64,000 bases of DNA from Sclerodactyla briareus. Taxonomy: Eukaryota; Echinodermata; Holothuroidea; Dendrochirotida; Sclerodactylidae. Positions within the stretch are counted from its first letter, which is position 1; the number at the start of each line of letters is the position of its first letter. The notes beneath the pieces are model-generated. The model was not told the origin of the DNA. It ran no database searches and worked only from the letters and a program-made list of their open reading frames with translations. The DNA is taken from the NCBI GenBank assembly GCA_026419785.1, contig JAODTK010003132.1, positions 124,001 through 188,000 on the forward strand. Reading direction: 5' to 3'. Position numbers and translations under genes: made by a program. Below, in pieces: positions 11,950-24,110 of this stretch.

Positions 11950-13774
11950 GTTTGCGGGGATACGATGAACATACGAAGTAATTATTACACAGTTACGCTA
12001 GATAGGGGAGAATCCTTGTGTTGTATATTCTGGAATACTGTAGTCAAATTCAACTTATCAGAGGGCACCTGATGTACCTGGTCAGATATCTGACTAGATT
12101 GGGTTCATATATGACTAGCTCGAAACTAATCTTTTAAAGAAAAAAATCTTAATCGACACAAGTTTACTATTTGGTTTAGAATAATTGAGATTTCCAGCTA
12201 CTAGACATTGTTTCAAATTTGTTTCGAAAGTTCGTATAGGGCTCCATAGCAGAGGAGAGGAGTACAATGCAATATCTTCGTTATATAGTTTGAAAAAGAA
12301 GTTTTGTTTTGCAATACTAAATATGGGAGCCGACGGGCCGTCAAACCACTCTGGGAACGTTATCGTTATAATATATTCGTTTCTCTCCAAATCAAGAAAA
12401 TCAAGATCCCTAATCTATTTGGATGGTTGAGGGATAGTCAGCTTAGACCGTATTCAGGGTTCGCTTTCACGAAAGGTCGTGCGTAAGATCAACTTTAAAG
12501 TTCAATTAATTCAGCCTTTGAAATATTCGAGAAAATGGCCATCCAATCATATTGAAAATGATGTCATCGTCGCTACCTCATCTACCAAAGTACTTTCAGT
12601 AAAAATTACATATCAATCCTTTCTATTCGGAGAAATGTGAAACTGCCGGCCGCGGTAACAATTGTCTTTGTTTCGCCACAGCTCTATACCTATTCCAAAA
12701 AATGACGATTTTTGGGGGGAATACTATCGTTTCAACACATTTTTAATTTCCATTGTAGTTTTTTAATCATGGAATACAATGGTTACTATATAACTGAGGT
12801 ATGGGAAACTTCGGGCTGGAAAGGAGGACATAGAAATGAAGCTGAATGGACTTAAATATGGGGACACTGATGTGAGGTTGAACACATGGCGAACTCGGTA
12901 TTGTTTTTTATACACCCGCTGCATGTAATAACTGGACTAATTGACGGCCTGATGGCGCAATGTCCAGCAGCCGCGTGCCACCTTCCTACTGGTGTAGGCC
13001 CATGCAAAACACTTTCACATTATTCAGTGAAGGATCTTCTTGTATACTGGCGTCTCCTAGCGTATTCAAAAGCAGTACTGGGGACGGGGGAGGAGGAAGG
13101 GGGGGGGGTGGGGGTCTTCTAACGCTGGTTCTTTTGTTTAACGATCGCGGGACGCATCATTCAGACATCTATAGGGTGTAGACTACAGTGAATGACATTG
13201 TGATCTATCCGTGAATGACGGAGACGTGTTACAATGGGAAAGTTTTATTTAACAGGCCAGTAAAAAAAAAGCAGTTTCTCGTCCCCGCCAGCACGCTTTT
13301 TTTTAGATCATTGTAAAATTTCTTTCTTCTTTTTTTTTGGACAACTTCACTTGATAATTCTTCAAATATGTTTAAAGTAAACTTACTACTGATGCCATGC
13401 AAACTATGTAAGGAACCTTTTGATGGCTTTGTGGCCACTTATGGGTATAACCTCAGGGAACAAGAAAAAAAAAGAACCCTCATGCTCCATTTCCAGAACT
13501 GCGTAACGCGAATACAGTACTAATATGGGTATTCTGGACTGTCTGAGAGCCAAAAAAAAAAAAAAAAAGGCCCTCATGCCCAAACTTTCAGCGAAGTTAG
13601 GACGAGAAACTATTTTTTTTTTTCACTTGGCCTAATCTGTAAGCAAAAAACAGCCGGTACTAGACCCTTACCAGTAATACTTTTTGGCAACACCGTTGAA
13701 AGTTTGGTCATGGACGTTCCAAAAACACTCCATGTAAACAATCGGTACGATCATGTTTTTTGTACGGTATACAT
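11950..13774. other. Unrecognised DNA
   Basis: No gene or repeat family was recognised. It holds G-rich runs near 13090-13110 and A/T homopolymer runs near 13261-13345 and 13552-13568. Open frames of up to 91 codons at 12115-12486 overlap on both strands and look accidental. Confidence 0.45.
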
Positions 13775-16157
13775 GTAAGGGGGGCGGAGATCATGGGGGG
13801 GGGGGGGGACGGCGTCACCCCCAATAATTCGGTTGAGGGGTACGCAATGCATTTTGTCGCCCCCCCCCCAATATTTGAGCCCGACCTCTATTTCGCTGAC
13901 ACTGTTATCCGACACTCCAGCAGTAACCGTGTTTAAACAAATGCATAATGACATAGATTTGAGTGTATTCTGCTGCTTCATTTCCGATTTTTTTTTCTTA
14001 TGTACCGGTAGTTTTAAGACATATGATGTGCCTTGTGCAGATATATGTTGCTCCTAAACAGAAAAAAAATGTCTGAAATATACTCCGGGTTGTTCTTACT
14101 TATCAATGAAAGAAGGTTCGCTCAATCCATATCGTTTGCCCAAGATTGGCTTTACCAGCGGTGGTTGTGCCTTCATGGGGACTTTCAATTCCATTCTAGG
14201 GGAACAGTTAGTTTAAAAAAAAAACAACTGAACAAACATACAAATTGCTATTTTGAGGTGAAGGGAGTTTAGGCGACCGCGTATAGGATCTACCACCTTG
14301 CGGGATCCGTGATTTTTTCAACTTTATTTATGGGTGCGACCACTGTTGAAAGTTGCCTGTTCACGGTCACATGCACCATGAGGGCACATGCACGGTGGGG
14401 CATCGAAAAAATGCGGCCAGGGAACGCCCCAAAAATTGCGTTGTTAAAATTAAATGATTAAAATTCAGTGGATAAAGCTAAGTCCATATCGCCTGAATTT
14501 TTCGATGAATGCCAAAAGGACAAAAAGTGACAATCACCTCGAATAACTAAAAGTTTGTGCTTCGCGCGTGTACTATGGTGAATGTTGTCCCGTTGCTCTC
14601 CCTTCTCCCGCACATTTCATGCAATTCCCGCCTCATTGGCCCCTACTCTACATTTGTGAAGGTAAGTCAGTACACAACATTCCCATGGCACCTTGGACCA
14701 TTTAACCTCTATTTGATTACTAAACCATTTAGCCTCCGGACCATTTCCTCCTCCCTCGAATACGTTCGATTTGGAAACTGCAGAGCCTAGGCTATCCGAC
14801 TGCTTGGATTTTCAACGCATATTTTCTCGAGATAACTGCTACTCGGAAGTTCCCTGCTCTCGCGGGCAGGACGTCATATCATGGTTGGACAGTAGAGCTA
14901 AAGCTAGCTGAATGTTCCAAATTTTTGGGTGAGATCTTGTTTTTCCCATTGGAGCACAAATGATTGTATATTCTGGCAAAAAGCTAAAACGTCGGGGCAG
15001 CATAAGGCCGAGTCTGACAAAATGTTCAATTCCATTCACAGATTCCGAATTTGTGATCACAAAATGCCCATCCGTTTGAGGCTTGGTACATGCAGCTAAA
15101 GGCCCGGGAGAGGCCATTTCTGGCCATCGGGGGGCTTGCACACCAAAAATTTTCTCGTGCGCTCTGCGCCAAACTAATGGTGGCGTTCCGCTTAGATAGT
15201 ATTCTTGTGCCCCTCGAAAAATGTCTGTGCCCCCTTATTTTGCCACCCCCTCAGTATGAAAAGTCTGGGACGCCTCTGCTATTTGCAAAATTGGAATAGA
15301 GTATTCACTCAGCAATCAATTTATGGTTGCGACCACTTGTGAAAGTGGGGTGCGTGCACGGTGCACATACTAATCCAATAAAATAACCATCGAAGATTCG
15401 GCCAGGACGCCATAAATTCGTGCAAAAGACATGTTAAAAAATCAGATGAGGATAAGTTTATATCCGAAGATTGCCTTACTTTTTGATATAATTGTCCCAA
15501 CATTGTAAATTTTCGCGCTCAGCTTCGCGCGCAGTTGCGCTTCTACTTCTGTGTTATACTCATACGCCCCTGTCTGGTCATGATTGGAAGTGTCCCTCCC
15601 ATGCGCCCGTGGTCCCAAATATAATTGGGGGCCTGTAATAAGTTGAGTGAAAAGCTCACGCCTATCTAAGTAATAGGTCAAAGGAGGGTTCAGTGCAATG
15701 TCGTTGGTCAAATTGGATTCTGCAAAATCTCGCGCTTCGCGCGAACGTGCTGGTTTTGCCTGCCATATCCATTGCTCCGTTCATGAACTACTTGGTGTTG
15801 CCATTGCCCATTTTCATGTTTTCCGTTTCAGACTGTCCTCACTTGCTGGTATGAGAATGTCCAGCAAATGTCACAGCATCGAACGCAACACCTTGAACGC
15901 AACACCTTGAACGCAACACCTTGAAAAAGTTATGCAGAACTTCCCAAAAACACAATTTGTTATCAGTTTTAGGAATGCTGCTTACTGTCCCATAAGGCAC
16001 GGCAAGGCCGTTTCCTGCAATCTGGGGGGTCTGTCAAACGAACATTTTTCTTGCTCGCTACGCGCCAACCTGTGGTGGCGCTCCGCTTAGATAGTATTAA
16101 TCTTGACCGCCCCCCCCCCCCCCATCGCTAACACAAATCGCCGCCCTTGGCCATGTT
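13775..16157. mobile_element. Composite of hAT-like element copies related to 8259-9377
   Basis: The left part (13775-14480) aligns with the first half of the 8.26 kb element: G-rich start, GCAATGCATTTTGTCGCCCC, CATATGATGTGCCTTGTGCAG, ATCAATGAAAGAAGG, GCCAGGGAACGCC. The right part (15300-16157) aligns with its second half: GCCAGGACGCC, TCCCATGCGCC, TCAGTGCAATGTCG, GGGTCTGTCAAACGAACA, ending CGCCGCCCTTG. GCGACCACT-GTTGAAAGT occurs in both parts (14337 and 15331), and the right-end motif GGCG-TCCGCTTAGATAGTATT occurs at both 15180 and 16077. This points to two overlapping or nested copies rather than one element with a simple insertion. No transposase was seen and no clear target duplication was found. 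Confidence 0.7.
15881..15924 (+). repeat. 14-bp minisatellite, three copies
   Basis: GAACGCAACACCTT is repeated three times in tandem inside the right half of the composite element. The corresponding place in the 8.26 kb copy (near 9120) has a single diverged copy, so the expansion happened in this copy only. Confidence 0.9.
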
Positions 16158-18149
16158 TGTTTTTTGTTTGTTTGTTTTTCGTCCGTATACGCTCCAAGAA
16201 ATCGACCGTGGTAGCAGTTGTCGCAGAAACCATCGTGCTCGATTATCTGTCACCGACAGTCACGATAATTCTTATCCGATTGTCCGTACGTCCTTCAAGG
16301 CCATTGGTCTGTGAACAGATTCGTTGTCAAACTAGCCCAGGTTAAAAGAGGACATATGAAAGTAGCCACACTCAAATTGGGAGTTACACATGTTGCCTCT
16401 TGAGATATTCATTTACTTTTGAGAAATGCAAGAAAATTCATGACATCACGGGGGGAACGATGCCAAGCCCGCCAATAGACCCTACACAGTAAATGCTGCA
16501 TTTCTGCGCCATGCTACAGAAGACGAAAACAGATATTCACTTAGAACTGTGGAAAGTAATGAGATTATTCTCTAGTATATTGTGAATGTTTTAGTAGGTT
16601 TCTATTGGAATCCCATCTATAGTTTGTTTGGTATAAGATTTTCAAAAGTACAGGTTTTACATTGACTTCGTTATCATAGGGGATCCTGCAGTTCCCCCTT
16701 GATGTCACGAGGCAAATTTTGCAATAAAAGCTGGATTGTGCCTTATCGGTACACTCGAATCGCTGAAATTTGGTCTGTGGTTTTCGCTGTCATAATGTGA
16801 TGAATAGAAAGCATAAAAAGTTCAGTCATATTTATGTTGGCCTTTAACTTTGTGTCTCATACCGCCACAGTCTGTATCACATGAATATGTGGATCAGACA
16901 ATCCCCTCGTAACGGAAGTTGATGCCACCTCCGAGGAATCTGAGGAGCCAAACATATTTCTGGGTCAAGTTTTTGGACGACGTTAGTTTTTAGATTTTGT
17001 CCGATTTGGGTTCAAAATCGACCCAAAGATTAGTTCAGTTTCATCCTACCCCAATCTGGTCAATCTGACCCATATGTTTTGAGAGTGGTGGCGATTTAAC
17101 GATATAACGGCCCAAAAAACTATACATGCATGTCATTGCAATCTGCCAGAATATAATTGCCTCTCAAGGTCGTTCCAATAGCCAAAGAGTTGAGGTGAAT
17201 GCCTGTTCTTTTATATCGATGGTATCACATCTACCACACTCTTGTATTATGGAAAGGGCCGTAATCTAACAGGTTGTGATGAACTCAACTAATGCCTATA
17301 CGATGTGGCAATGTGGAAAGCAGTAGAACGGCGAAGTTGCGGGTCGATGTGGTTTTAAAATGAAGGGGGGTGCTTATACAGTTAATTGCCGTCAAATTTT
17401 TAGTTTTCCTGATACCCAGGATAGCTGTGGCAGCGAACGAAAAACATAGGTAATGGAGGGTTACAATTGCAGGTTGAGGTTCGTTCGCATGTATTGGAGA
17501 TTGCTTTTTTTCATAATCCGACGTCAAAATTACGGGGAAGATATACCTTTAAAAAACCGGTGCGGGAACGTGAAGTTCCAAGAATTTGATTTATTTGGCA
17601 TACGATCGTACCCAAAATCTGCATCTGGGGAAAAAAGCCGGCTCAAAGTTCTCATGTCTCAAGACCATACCTCAGGCATTCCTTTGATTTTTTTACGCCC
17701 CACCCCCCGCCCCACCCCCCCCCATACAGCTATATGGATAAAATTACAAACGCACGGGCAAATTGAGAGGGGATACGGGATAAGGGCCCTAGCCATGCAT
17801 GCAATAATGTAAGGGGCCTGTCACACGCAGGGAGACTGGACAAGTCTATGATGGACCGTATCGTTCTGTGTCCAAATTCCACTCGTCCTCCCCAATCGAC
17901 CAATTACACTTTCAAGAACACGGACATGCTGGTCACGTGTCACTGAACATTCAGAGAAAATTGCCAAGACTAACGGCTTTTGGCATGAGCTCCTCCGCCT
18001 GTTAGCCCTCAAAGCGCTTTGGCTGATGTACTCGAGAGGGAGTCCATTAACGGAGCTTTTAGATCAGAACGCTCGACAAACAAGAATTTCGCCTCATTCT
18101 TCCCGTGCCACGCGGTTTGTTAAGCTCTTGCAACGATATAAAGGTGTTA
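16158..18149. other. Unrecognised DNA
   Basis: No gene was recognised. GGGTC/GACCC-rich text near 16960-17070 (TGGGTCAAG, TTGGGTTCAAAATCGACCCA) resembles text near 24360-24465 and could be a decayed repeat, but no ends were found. A short C-rich run lies near 17700-17725. Confidence 0.4.
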
Positions 18150-18556
18150 GGAAAGAAACAGGAGTGCCTCATTGATCATACACTACAGGACAGTGTCACG
18201 CCGTCCAGGGCTGCCCAAAATCACGTTTTGCTCGAGGTCGGGGCCTGGCGTTACACGAGGGACGAACCGAGGCGCATTAACATGCGTTAAAGGGACGCCG
18301 TTTGACTGAATTTTAGTTTTGAGAAGGGGTTTTGGGGGGGGCTTTGAGAGAAAAACGCTATGTTAGACATTTATCGGGAAAGAAACAGACGGGACCGAGA
18401 AATCAGCTGAATAACAGACGGGGCGAAGCCGAGTCCGTTTTCCAATTAAAAGGTAGTCAGGGCCTGGTGTTGTAATTCCAAGGTGACGCCATTTGGTAGA
18501 TTTCAGTTTTGAGAAGAGGGTATTTGGGAGATAATGCGATTGTGAGAACTGAGAAT
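18150..18556 (+). repeat. Imperfect tandem duplication, ~220 bp unit
   Basis: GGAAAGAAACAG occurs at 18150 and 18377, GGGCCTGG-GTT at 18241 and 18461, and AGTTTTGAGAAG near 18314 and 18508, always in the same order. The two units are diverged and the second runs directly into an (AAT)n tract. The pattern could be a retroposed unit with a simple-repeat tail, but no polymerase box or coding part was identified. Confidence 0.65.
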
Positions 18557-18557
18557 T

Positions 18558-18644
18558 AAATAATAATAATAATAATAATAATAAGAATATAATAATAATA
18601 ATAATAATAAAATAATAATAAATAATAATAATAATAATAATAAT
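18558..18644. repeat. (AAT)n microsatellite
   Basis: About 87 bp of AAT triplets with a few interruptions. A CATA-type tract follows at about 18656-18715. Apparent poly-Tyr/poly-Ile reading frames across it are artefacts of the repeat. Confidence 0.97.
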
Positions 18645-18909
18645 CGCCGTCGTAATACATACATAATACATACACATACATACCTAACATACATACATAC
18701 ATGATCATGTATGTAAAATTATTCTTTCCCCAGCCGTTAGCGAATGCTTTCGTAAAATATCCTAGGACTTGTGTTACAGGTTGGGCATCTCCTGCGGAGC
18801 CCCGCCCATTTGTGGATCGCACTCCGTGTTTTTTTGATCACCGCCTGAACAGCAACAACACGTACCGTGGCTACTCACCGTCTGGCAACACATTTAATCA
18901 TTCTCTTTA

Positions 18910-19213
18910 CGACACTGATCAGAGAAATGGCGGGTTTCACAGATCCAACAGAGTGTGAATAATGCCTGCATTGGCTGCACGGATGGCTGCCAATTCTCTA
19001 TCGCTTACGCTTGATCCGCCGGCTGTTTCGTTTCAAGGAGATTATAACTCTGCCTCCCTCCCCCCGGTGTGCACGGTTGAAGTTAGCAGCCGTAGATAGC
19101 TTCAACGCATCAGCGGTGACTACAACCCGTCAGGTAATTTGCTGGGGATCGTTTTCGGCGAATCGGCCCCCCGACGTGTTGAGTAAACATGGATTGCCTT
19201 AGGGGCATCATGG
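18910..19213 (+). repeat. Dispersed ~300 bp repeat, copy 1
   Basis: It aligns over its whole length with 30253-30533 in the same orientation. Shared blocks in order are GACACTG, GCGGGTTT, CTACCGATTCT-like, GCTTACGC, TAGCAGCCGTAGATAGCTTC, ACCCGTCAG-TAATTT, CTGGGGATCGTTT, GGCGAATCGG and GTGTTGAGTAAACATG. Reading frames are not conserved between copies, so it is non-coding. No TIR and no target duplication were recognised, so its class is unknown. Confidence 0.85.
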
Positions 19214-20030
19214 CCAGGCCCTAGGCGGCCAGTAGAGCAAAATAGTCGCGCAGGCTACCCTATATACTCTTTCACCAGCTAGTACTGATGCGGACATACA
19301 GAGTATCTACGCGGCAGAACAGCGGCGGGGGGGATTTTTCATAGTGAGCAAAACCGTACGGCTCAACGGCTTTACTTTTGTGGCCGGACCAAAAATGTCG
19401 CAGCCCATGCATATTTTCATTGATTAGCTTTTCTTGGCAGGAAGGATATCCCATATTAATCATTCGCGGTGGATACGGCATACGTATACGCATCGGTACA
19501 TGTGCTTTTTTGCCTTTCAATGTTGTTTGCTTTCATTCCAAAACGGTTTTGCCTCCGTATAACCAATATCTAATCGTTGCAAAAAACTGAAGAGGACATA
19601 TTCACACACTATAGGTCCCTCCTCAGCTCACCCCCGAATACGACAATTTTCTCACAGCGGGCCGGTCAAGGGGGAAACTACGTCGACAATGCCGGTCACT
19701 ACACGATATCTATTGTTGCTGCACGATCATTTCAGGGTGGTAGGGAAGTAAGAGCCTGTGTGGTTTTACATAATCATAAATCACAACACTCTCTAAAAAC
19801 GGAGGTGTTTCGAACAAAACTTATATTCTCAAGTGTCGTCATATCGAGAAACGATAAAAATCGAACGATGAAGCGTTTAGTCAATTAACAATAAGAAGAT
19901 AATTATGATATCAATACGTATAAGGAAGGGCTGATCCACATCAGGACGGTTCGGCAAATAGCGGATCGGGTCCTTCTTTCATGTCTCGCCCTGAATTGAA
20001 ATTCAGGAAGAGGACTTGGGGGTCACTTTG
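19214..20030. other. Unrecognised DNA
   Basis: No gene or family was recognised. Short open frames at 19378-19590 and 19577-19888 show no domain. Confidence 0.4.
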
Positions 20031-20080
20031 GTAGTGTGTGTGTGTATGTGTGTGTGTTTGTGTATATGTGTGTGTGTATG
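20031..20080. repeat. (TG)n microsatellite
   Basis: About 50 bp of TG dinucleotides with TATG and TTTG interruptions. Confidence 0.95.
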
Positions 20081-20389
20081 TCACACTTTCTTGTTAGCAG
20101 GATTTCCACAAACGTTGAGAACGGATTATGACGAAAAATTTTGTGTGTAGAACGGGGTTGGGTGTACACGATTGATTAGATTTTGGGCAGCCAAATCATC
20201 TAATTACGTTTGGTTAATTATTAATTTATGTTATTCATTGTTAAGCTCGTTAGCAAGATTACGCAGAACCGTATTGTGCTACAGTGATGGTAGTTTGGCA
20301 GTAGGGGGGAAAAAAACCTGGATGACATGTAGATGACTGATAGATTTTAGCCAAAAAAGATTGGCGAAGTAAGTGTTTGAAATTTTGCT

Positions 20390-20700
20390 TGAATTATGCA
20401 ATTTCCAAAAGTTTGTCGGTTTTCACGAAACTTAGTGGGTGTGCGTATCTTACCATGGTTCCGAGAATTTTAAAGTGAGTCGAGGGCAACGGAGGTCATG
20501 TATGTGCTAATTTGCATAATTCATGCATTTTTTGGAAGTTTGTTGGATTTTCACAAAACTGATAGAGTGATTCCACCTTGATCATGATCATTTTAAAGGG
20601 ACAGCTGGGGTCAGTAGAGGTCTTGTATGTGACCTAATTTGTATACTTATTCTAAGTTAACCAACTTCCGTAAAATTTCGCCAAACTCAGTAGGTAGTGT
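20390..20700 (+). repeat. Tandem array, ~127 bp unit with GGTCA motifs
   Basis: Three units share TTTG-TCGGTTTTCACGAAACT (near 20411), GTTGGATTTTCACAAAACT (near 20541) and TAAAATTTCGCCAAACT (near 20671). Each is followed by a GTGGGT/GTAGGT block, GAATTTTAAAG or CATTTTAAAG, GAGGTCATGTATGTG or GAGGTCTTGTATGTG, and CTAATTTGCATAATT. The same family, with a ~140 bp period, is at 48040-48440. Confidence 0.75.
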
Positions 20701-22234
20701 CTGTTAAATTGTTTGGATCTGATTGTGTTTGATGTCATATTGATTGAATTCCATCAATCTGCTAGCGTGGGTATCGTTCGTTGGTGGGTGGGGAGGGGGC
20801 AGGGTGTTTTGCTGCCTGGAGGTGGTGGGGCCTGGACTGGGATGGCATGACCTGACTGACTATAGGAAAATAAAAGGCAATGAATAATGCAGGAGATTTT
20901 TATTTAAAAGGCAAGACGACCGGGCTGCTAAGGGGATTTAGAACATTTCAAGTTGGATTTGGGTCAAAGAAGTGAGTTGGACGAGCGATAACAAACTTTA
21001 TTCAAATTGGGGTATTATGGAAATAGAGTGGGGGGGGGGGACATGAAGAAGAGGAAAAAACAATATAAGGGACTTTTTATGAGAGTCAAACTAGTGGTCA
21101 GTTATTTTAGGATTTTTATATTTTTATATGTGAAAATATGTGATGTTCGTTGACAGCATGACGAGGTCTGCATGAACGAGTTGCTTGTTTGTGTAGTGAC
21201 TAATACAAACCACGATCGCGCAACCAGGCGAGACACGTTTTGACGATTCGCTTGTTTGTGGAAGGTGTTAGGGTCATAAACGATAAGAAAAATCGTCTTG
21301 TTTAGCAAAATCTAAAAAATCGGATCGTAGCACGACCGACACGATATATGGTTGAAGGTGTAAACGCCTTTCAGGGCATCCACAAGTTATCTGCATGCAA
21401 TATGTTGGCAGTCATGGAGCAGACATAGAAAAATAATATTTTCATGTTGTTGGTGTATGCCACAATTGGGATATTGCTTTTTATTGACATTCTACCGATC
21501 TTATGCCAATGATCATGGTTACTTTTCAAACAAGAGTTGTTTCTTGCCATGGATAATTTTATTCCAAGAAAAATGTCTTCATCCAGATTTATACCCATGC
21601 ATGGATGATGGCTAGTTTACGTCGTCAAGATCATCGGTCAGCTCAGGTTCCGTAGAGATCTGGACAGAAGCGTCAGGCTGCTTACAGATGGTACCCCCAG
21701 AACATTATTTGCAGCCAGTCGAACAGTACGTGACTTTTTTTTATCTCTAAGCCGTAATTACCAGTTCAGCTCAAACACTCTCACTCAAGGGAACTTAGCA
21801 GTCACCTCCGCTATTGGAAAAGCCGAAACTGCCACTACATATTTTTGTTCCGATTCATGAAGAGAATACTGTTTCTTGCCGTCTTTACCCAACCCTCACT
21901 GTGTGTCAGTCCAATCGATTTGATATGTTGGAACAGGGTGTGCAGAAAATTTTGGATAAACTTCAATGTGCATGAATCCTGGTGGGCCAGCCAGTATGTA
22001 TTTCACCATATGTTCCGAGATGGGTTCAACCAACCATCGCGCCGGTTTCGTAACAACAATCTATCAAAAGTCATCAACTCTGGACAGGCCCGGATTGGAA
22101 CACAGCCGGTGGGTGCACACATCTCTTTCGAAAAAGTAAGTTCAACAAACCCTGGGAATTGCAGGCAGCAGTTCGCTCACCTCTATTCCATGCGAGTTAT
22201 TATTTCATTTTCAATGCGTCACATAGCTTATTGA
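20701..22234. other. Unrecognised DNA
   Basis: It includes a G run near 21031. The 129-codon open frame at 21845-22234 ends just before the RT fragment and could be decayed upstream ORF2 sequence, but I recognise no endonuclease motif in it. Confidence 0.35.
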
Positions 22235-23240
22235 GAATGTTCAACCATGGGTTTCCGGAAAAATCACTCTGTGAAATTCAATGGGCCATAACCATCAACG
22301 ATCTGCGCTAGAAGCTTGGGACGGTAAAATCTCGAACTGAGTTGTATTGAGTGATTACAGATCAGCAAAGCTTTCGACAAGGTGCCACATAAGCGTCTGG
22401 CCAACAAGCTCCAACACTTCTTTGTTTTTTGGGGGGGGGCATTAAGTTTCAGCAAAAGACGTGCCGACAGGCAGATCACCCTAGGGGCATTTCTGCAAAA
22501 TCCTCACATGGGATAAAGGACTTTTTATTCACTGTACCAAGTTTTTTATCGATGTGTAAAAATCGTCACTCGGTGCTTGTCTTGTAAGGAGTCCCTCAGG
22601 GAACAGTACTTGCCGACCATTGCTGTTCTCTCTAGATAAATGATCTTCCTACACGCATATATAAACATATGATGTTTGCTAATGACTGCATTTTGTACCG
22701 AACAGTCAGTTGATCAGTGACAGTCATAGACACCAACAAGACCTGGATGCATTTTCATCATGGAGCAAAATGTTGGCAGATCAATATCTAATAAATTGCC
22801 TCTAGAGTGCAAGTCTATAGTGGTTTCCAATAAAAAGAGAGTTATACAAAATGAGCATGTCATTGATACAATCATCTCGAACTGGTGTAAAGAACATACA
22901 TATCTTGCGTCTTACAATCACGAGTAATCTCTCTTGGGCATCAACAACAATTGTGGGTATAGCCTCCAAAGTTCTCGGATTCGGGTTACCAATGACCAGG
23001 GGATTATGTCTAGTCGTGTGAGGAGGCACTGCCTGATACAAGACTATTACACCCGAATCTTCTCAATCTTGAAGGGAGAACTGCAGGCTTGGATGCAGCA
23101 GAGTAACATCGCGGAGAATGGAAAACGTGTGTACCGTTATCTATAGGTCCAAACCCCATTTCAATACGGGACGTTCTATGTGGAGTATTGGCCTTCAAAG
23201 TTTGGTCCATTATGCAGAGAAATTGGGAGAATCCCAATAG
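22235..23240 (+). pseudogene. LINE reverse transcriptase fragment, decayed (CR1/L2/Jockey group)
   Basis: RT palm motifs appear in the right order across three frames: an FRKNHSCEIQ-type segment and TINDL (22252-22305), SKAFDKVPHKRL (22364-22399), GVPQGTVL (22588-22611), INDLPTRIYKHMMFANDCIL (22636-22695), a DLDAFSSWSKM-type segment (near 22740-22775), and an NLSWAS segment with conserved downstream text near 22930-22965. The catalytic FADD box reads FAND, the aspartate before the SKAFD segment is lost or shifted, and a TAG stop interrupts the frame at 22633. It cannot be active. It is not contiguous with the 25.2 kb fragment, which repeats earlier domain parts and is therefore a separate insertion. 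Confidence 0.9.
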
Positions 23241-23495
23241 CGCAATAACACATGACGTCACGTCACACTTGGGACAAACTCGGGAAACTATGTCATGTAT
23301 TTCATTCTGTTGAATAAGTCAGCATTCAGAAAGGACAGTAACTCCGTTAAAAACGGGGAGTCGTAGAACTCAGGGTGGGACTGACGCATTACAGTTTATC
23401 TCCAGCTAATATATTAGCCTTTACACATTCATTCCTTTTACGCGAAACGGCGACTCTCACATTGATGTGCATCCCGCGTCCGCGGCGATGATGGA

Positions 23496-24110
23496 ATGCT
23501 TAGCCTATACCCTTCTAGTCTAAATCAGTTCGGGAACGATTTGACAGTGTATCTGCCTGCAGCTACTAAGAGGTTCAACATTGGGCTCGTTTTAAACTGC
23601 TTGAAATTGGAAATAAACACATGCTCTGCAATAGGGAAGAGAAAAACAAAAGGTTCGCACTTAGCCTTGCGACATAACCGGGACAAGGCTATAGTTAATA
23701 ATTTATGCGATTTTTTTTCAGAAAGTTCCGTTCAGCTTTTATACCATGTCCTCCTTTCCAGCCGCGAAGGGTGCAAAACTGTAGAAAGAAACCATTGTAT
23801 CGATCGATATAAAAACGACAATTGCGAAAATGAACGGTTGATTGAAACGATAGTATTACGTCGAATTCGGAAATTCGGGAATAGGTCCAGTGGCGCGAAA
23901 CAAAACATTGGGTATAAGCCGGCCGCATTTTTAAAAAATCGCCGGACTGAGCACCTCTTCTCCAAATATGGAAATGTGAGTGCTGTAAATTTTGACTGGA
24001 AGTTTCTTGTAGATGAGGGATCAAACGATGGCATTCATTTCAATATCATTAACTGCTTATTTTCTCAAATAAAGGCTGAAAAGGTGTTATTTCAGGCAAT
24101 TTTCCAATGA
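23496..24110 (+). CDS. Longest unexplained open frame (204 codons), function unknown
   Basis: An uninterrupted ATG-to-TGA frame of 204 codons, basic and without low-complexity sequence. I recognise no domain, signal peptide or membrane segment. With roughly random codon usage, one frame of this length is not surprising in 64 kb. A donor-like AATGTGAGT lies inside at about 23974. Two minus-strand frames of about 100 codons overlap it. It may be chance or the remains of a mobile-element gene downstream of the RT fragment. Confidence 0.15.
   Translation: MLSLYPSSLNQFGNDLTVYLPAATKRFNIGLVLNCLKLEINTCSAIGKRKTKGSHLALRHNRDKAIVNNLCDFFSESSVQLLYHVLLSSREGCKTVERNHCIDRYKNDNCENERLIETIVLRRIRKFGNRSSGAKQNIGYKPAAFLKNRRTEHLFSKYGNVSAVNFDWKFLVDEGSNDGIHFNIINCLFSQIKAEKVLFQAIFQ

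Noticed and set aside
11842-12072. Tyr-rich reading frames across ATT/AAT microsatellites (also 18503-18822)
   Set aside because: They are translations of simple repeats.
16960-17070. GGGTC/GACCC inverted-repeat MITE shared with 24360-24465
   Set aside because: Word-level resemblance only; no ordered alignment or ends could be established by eye.
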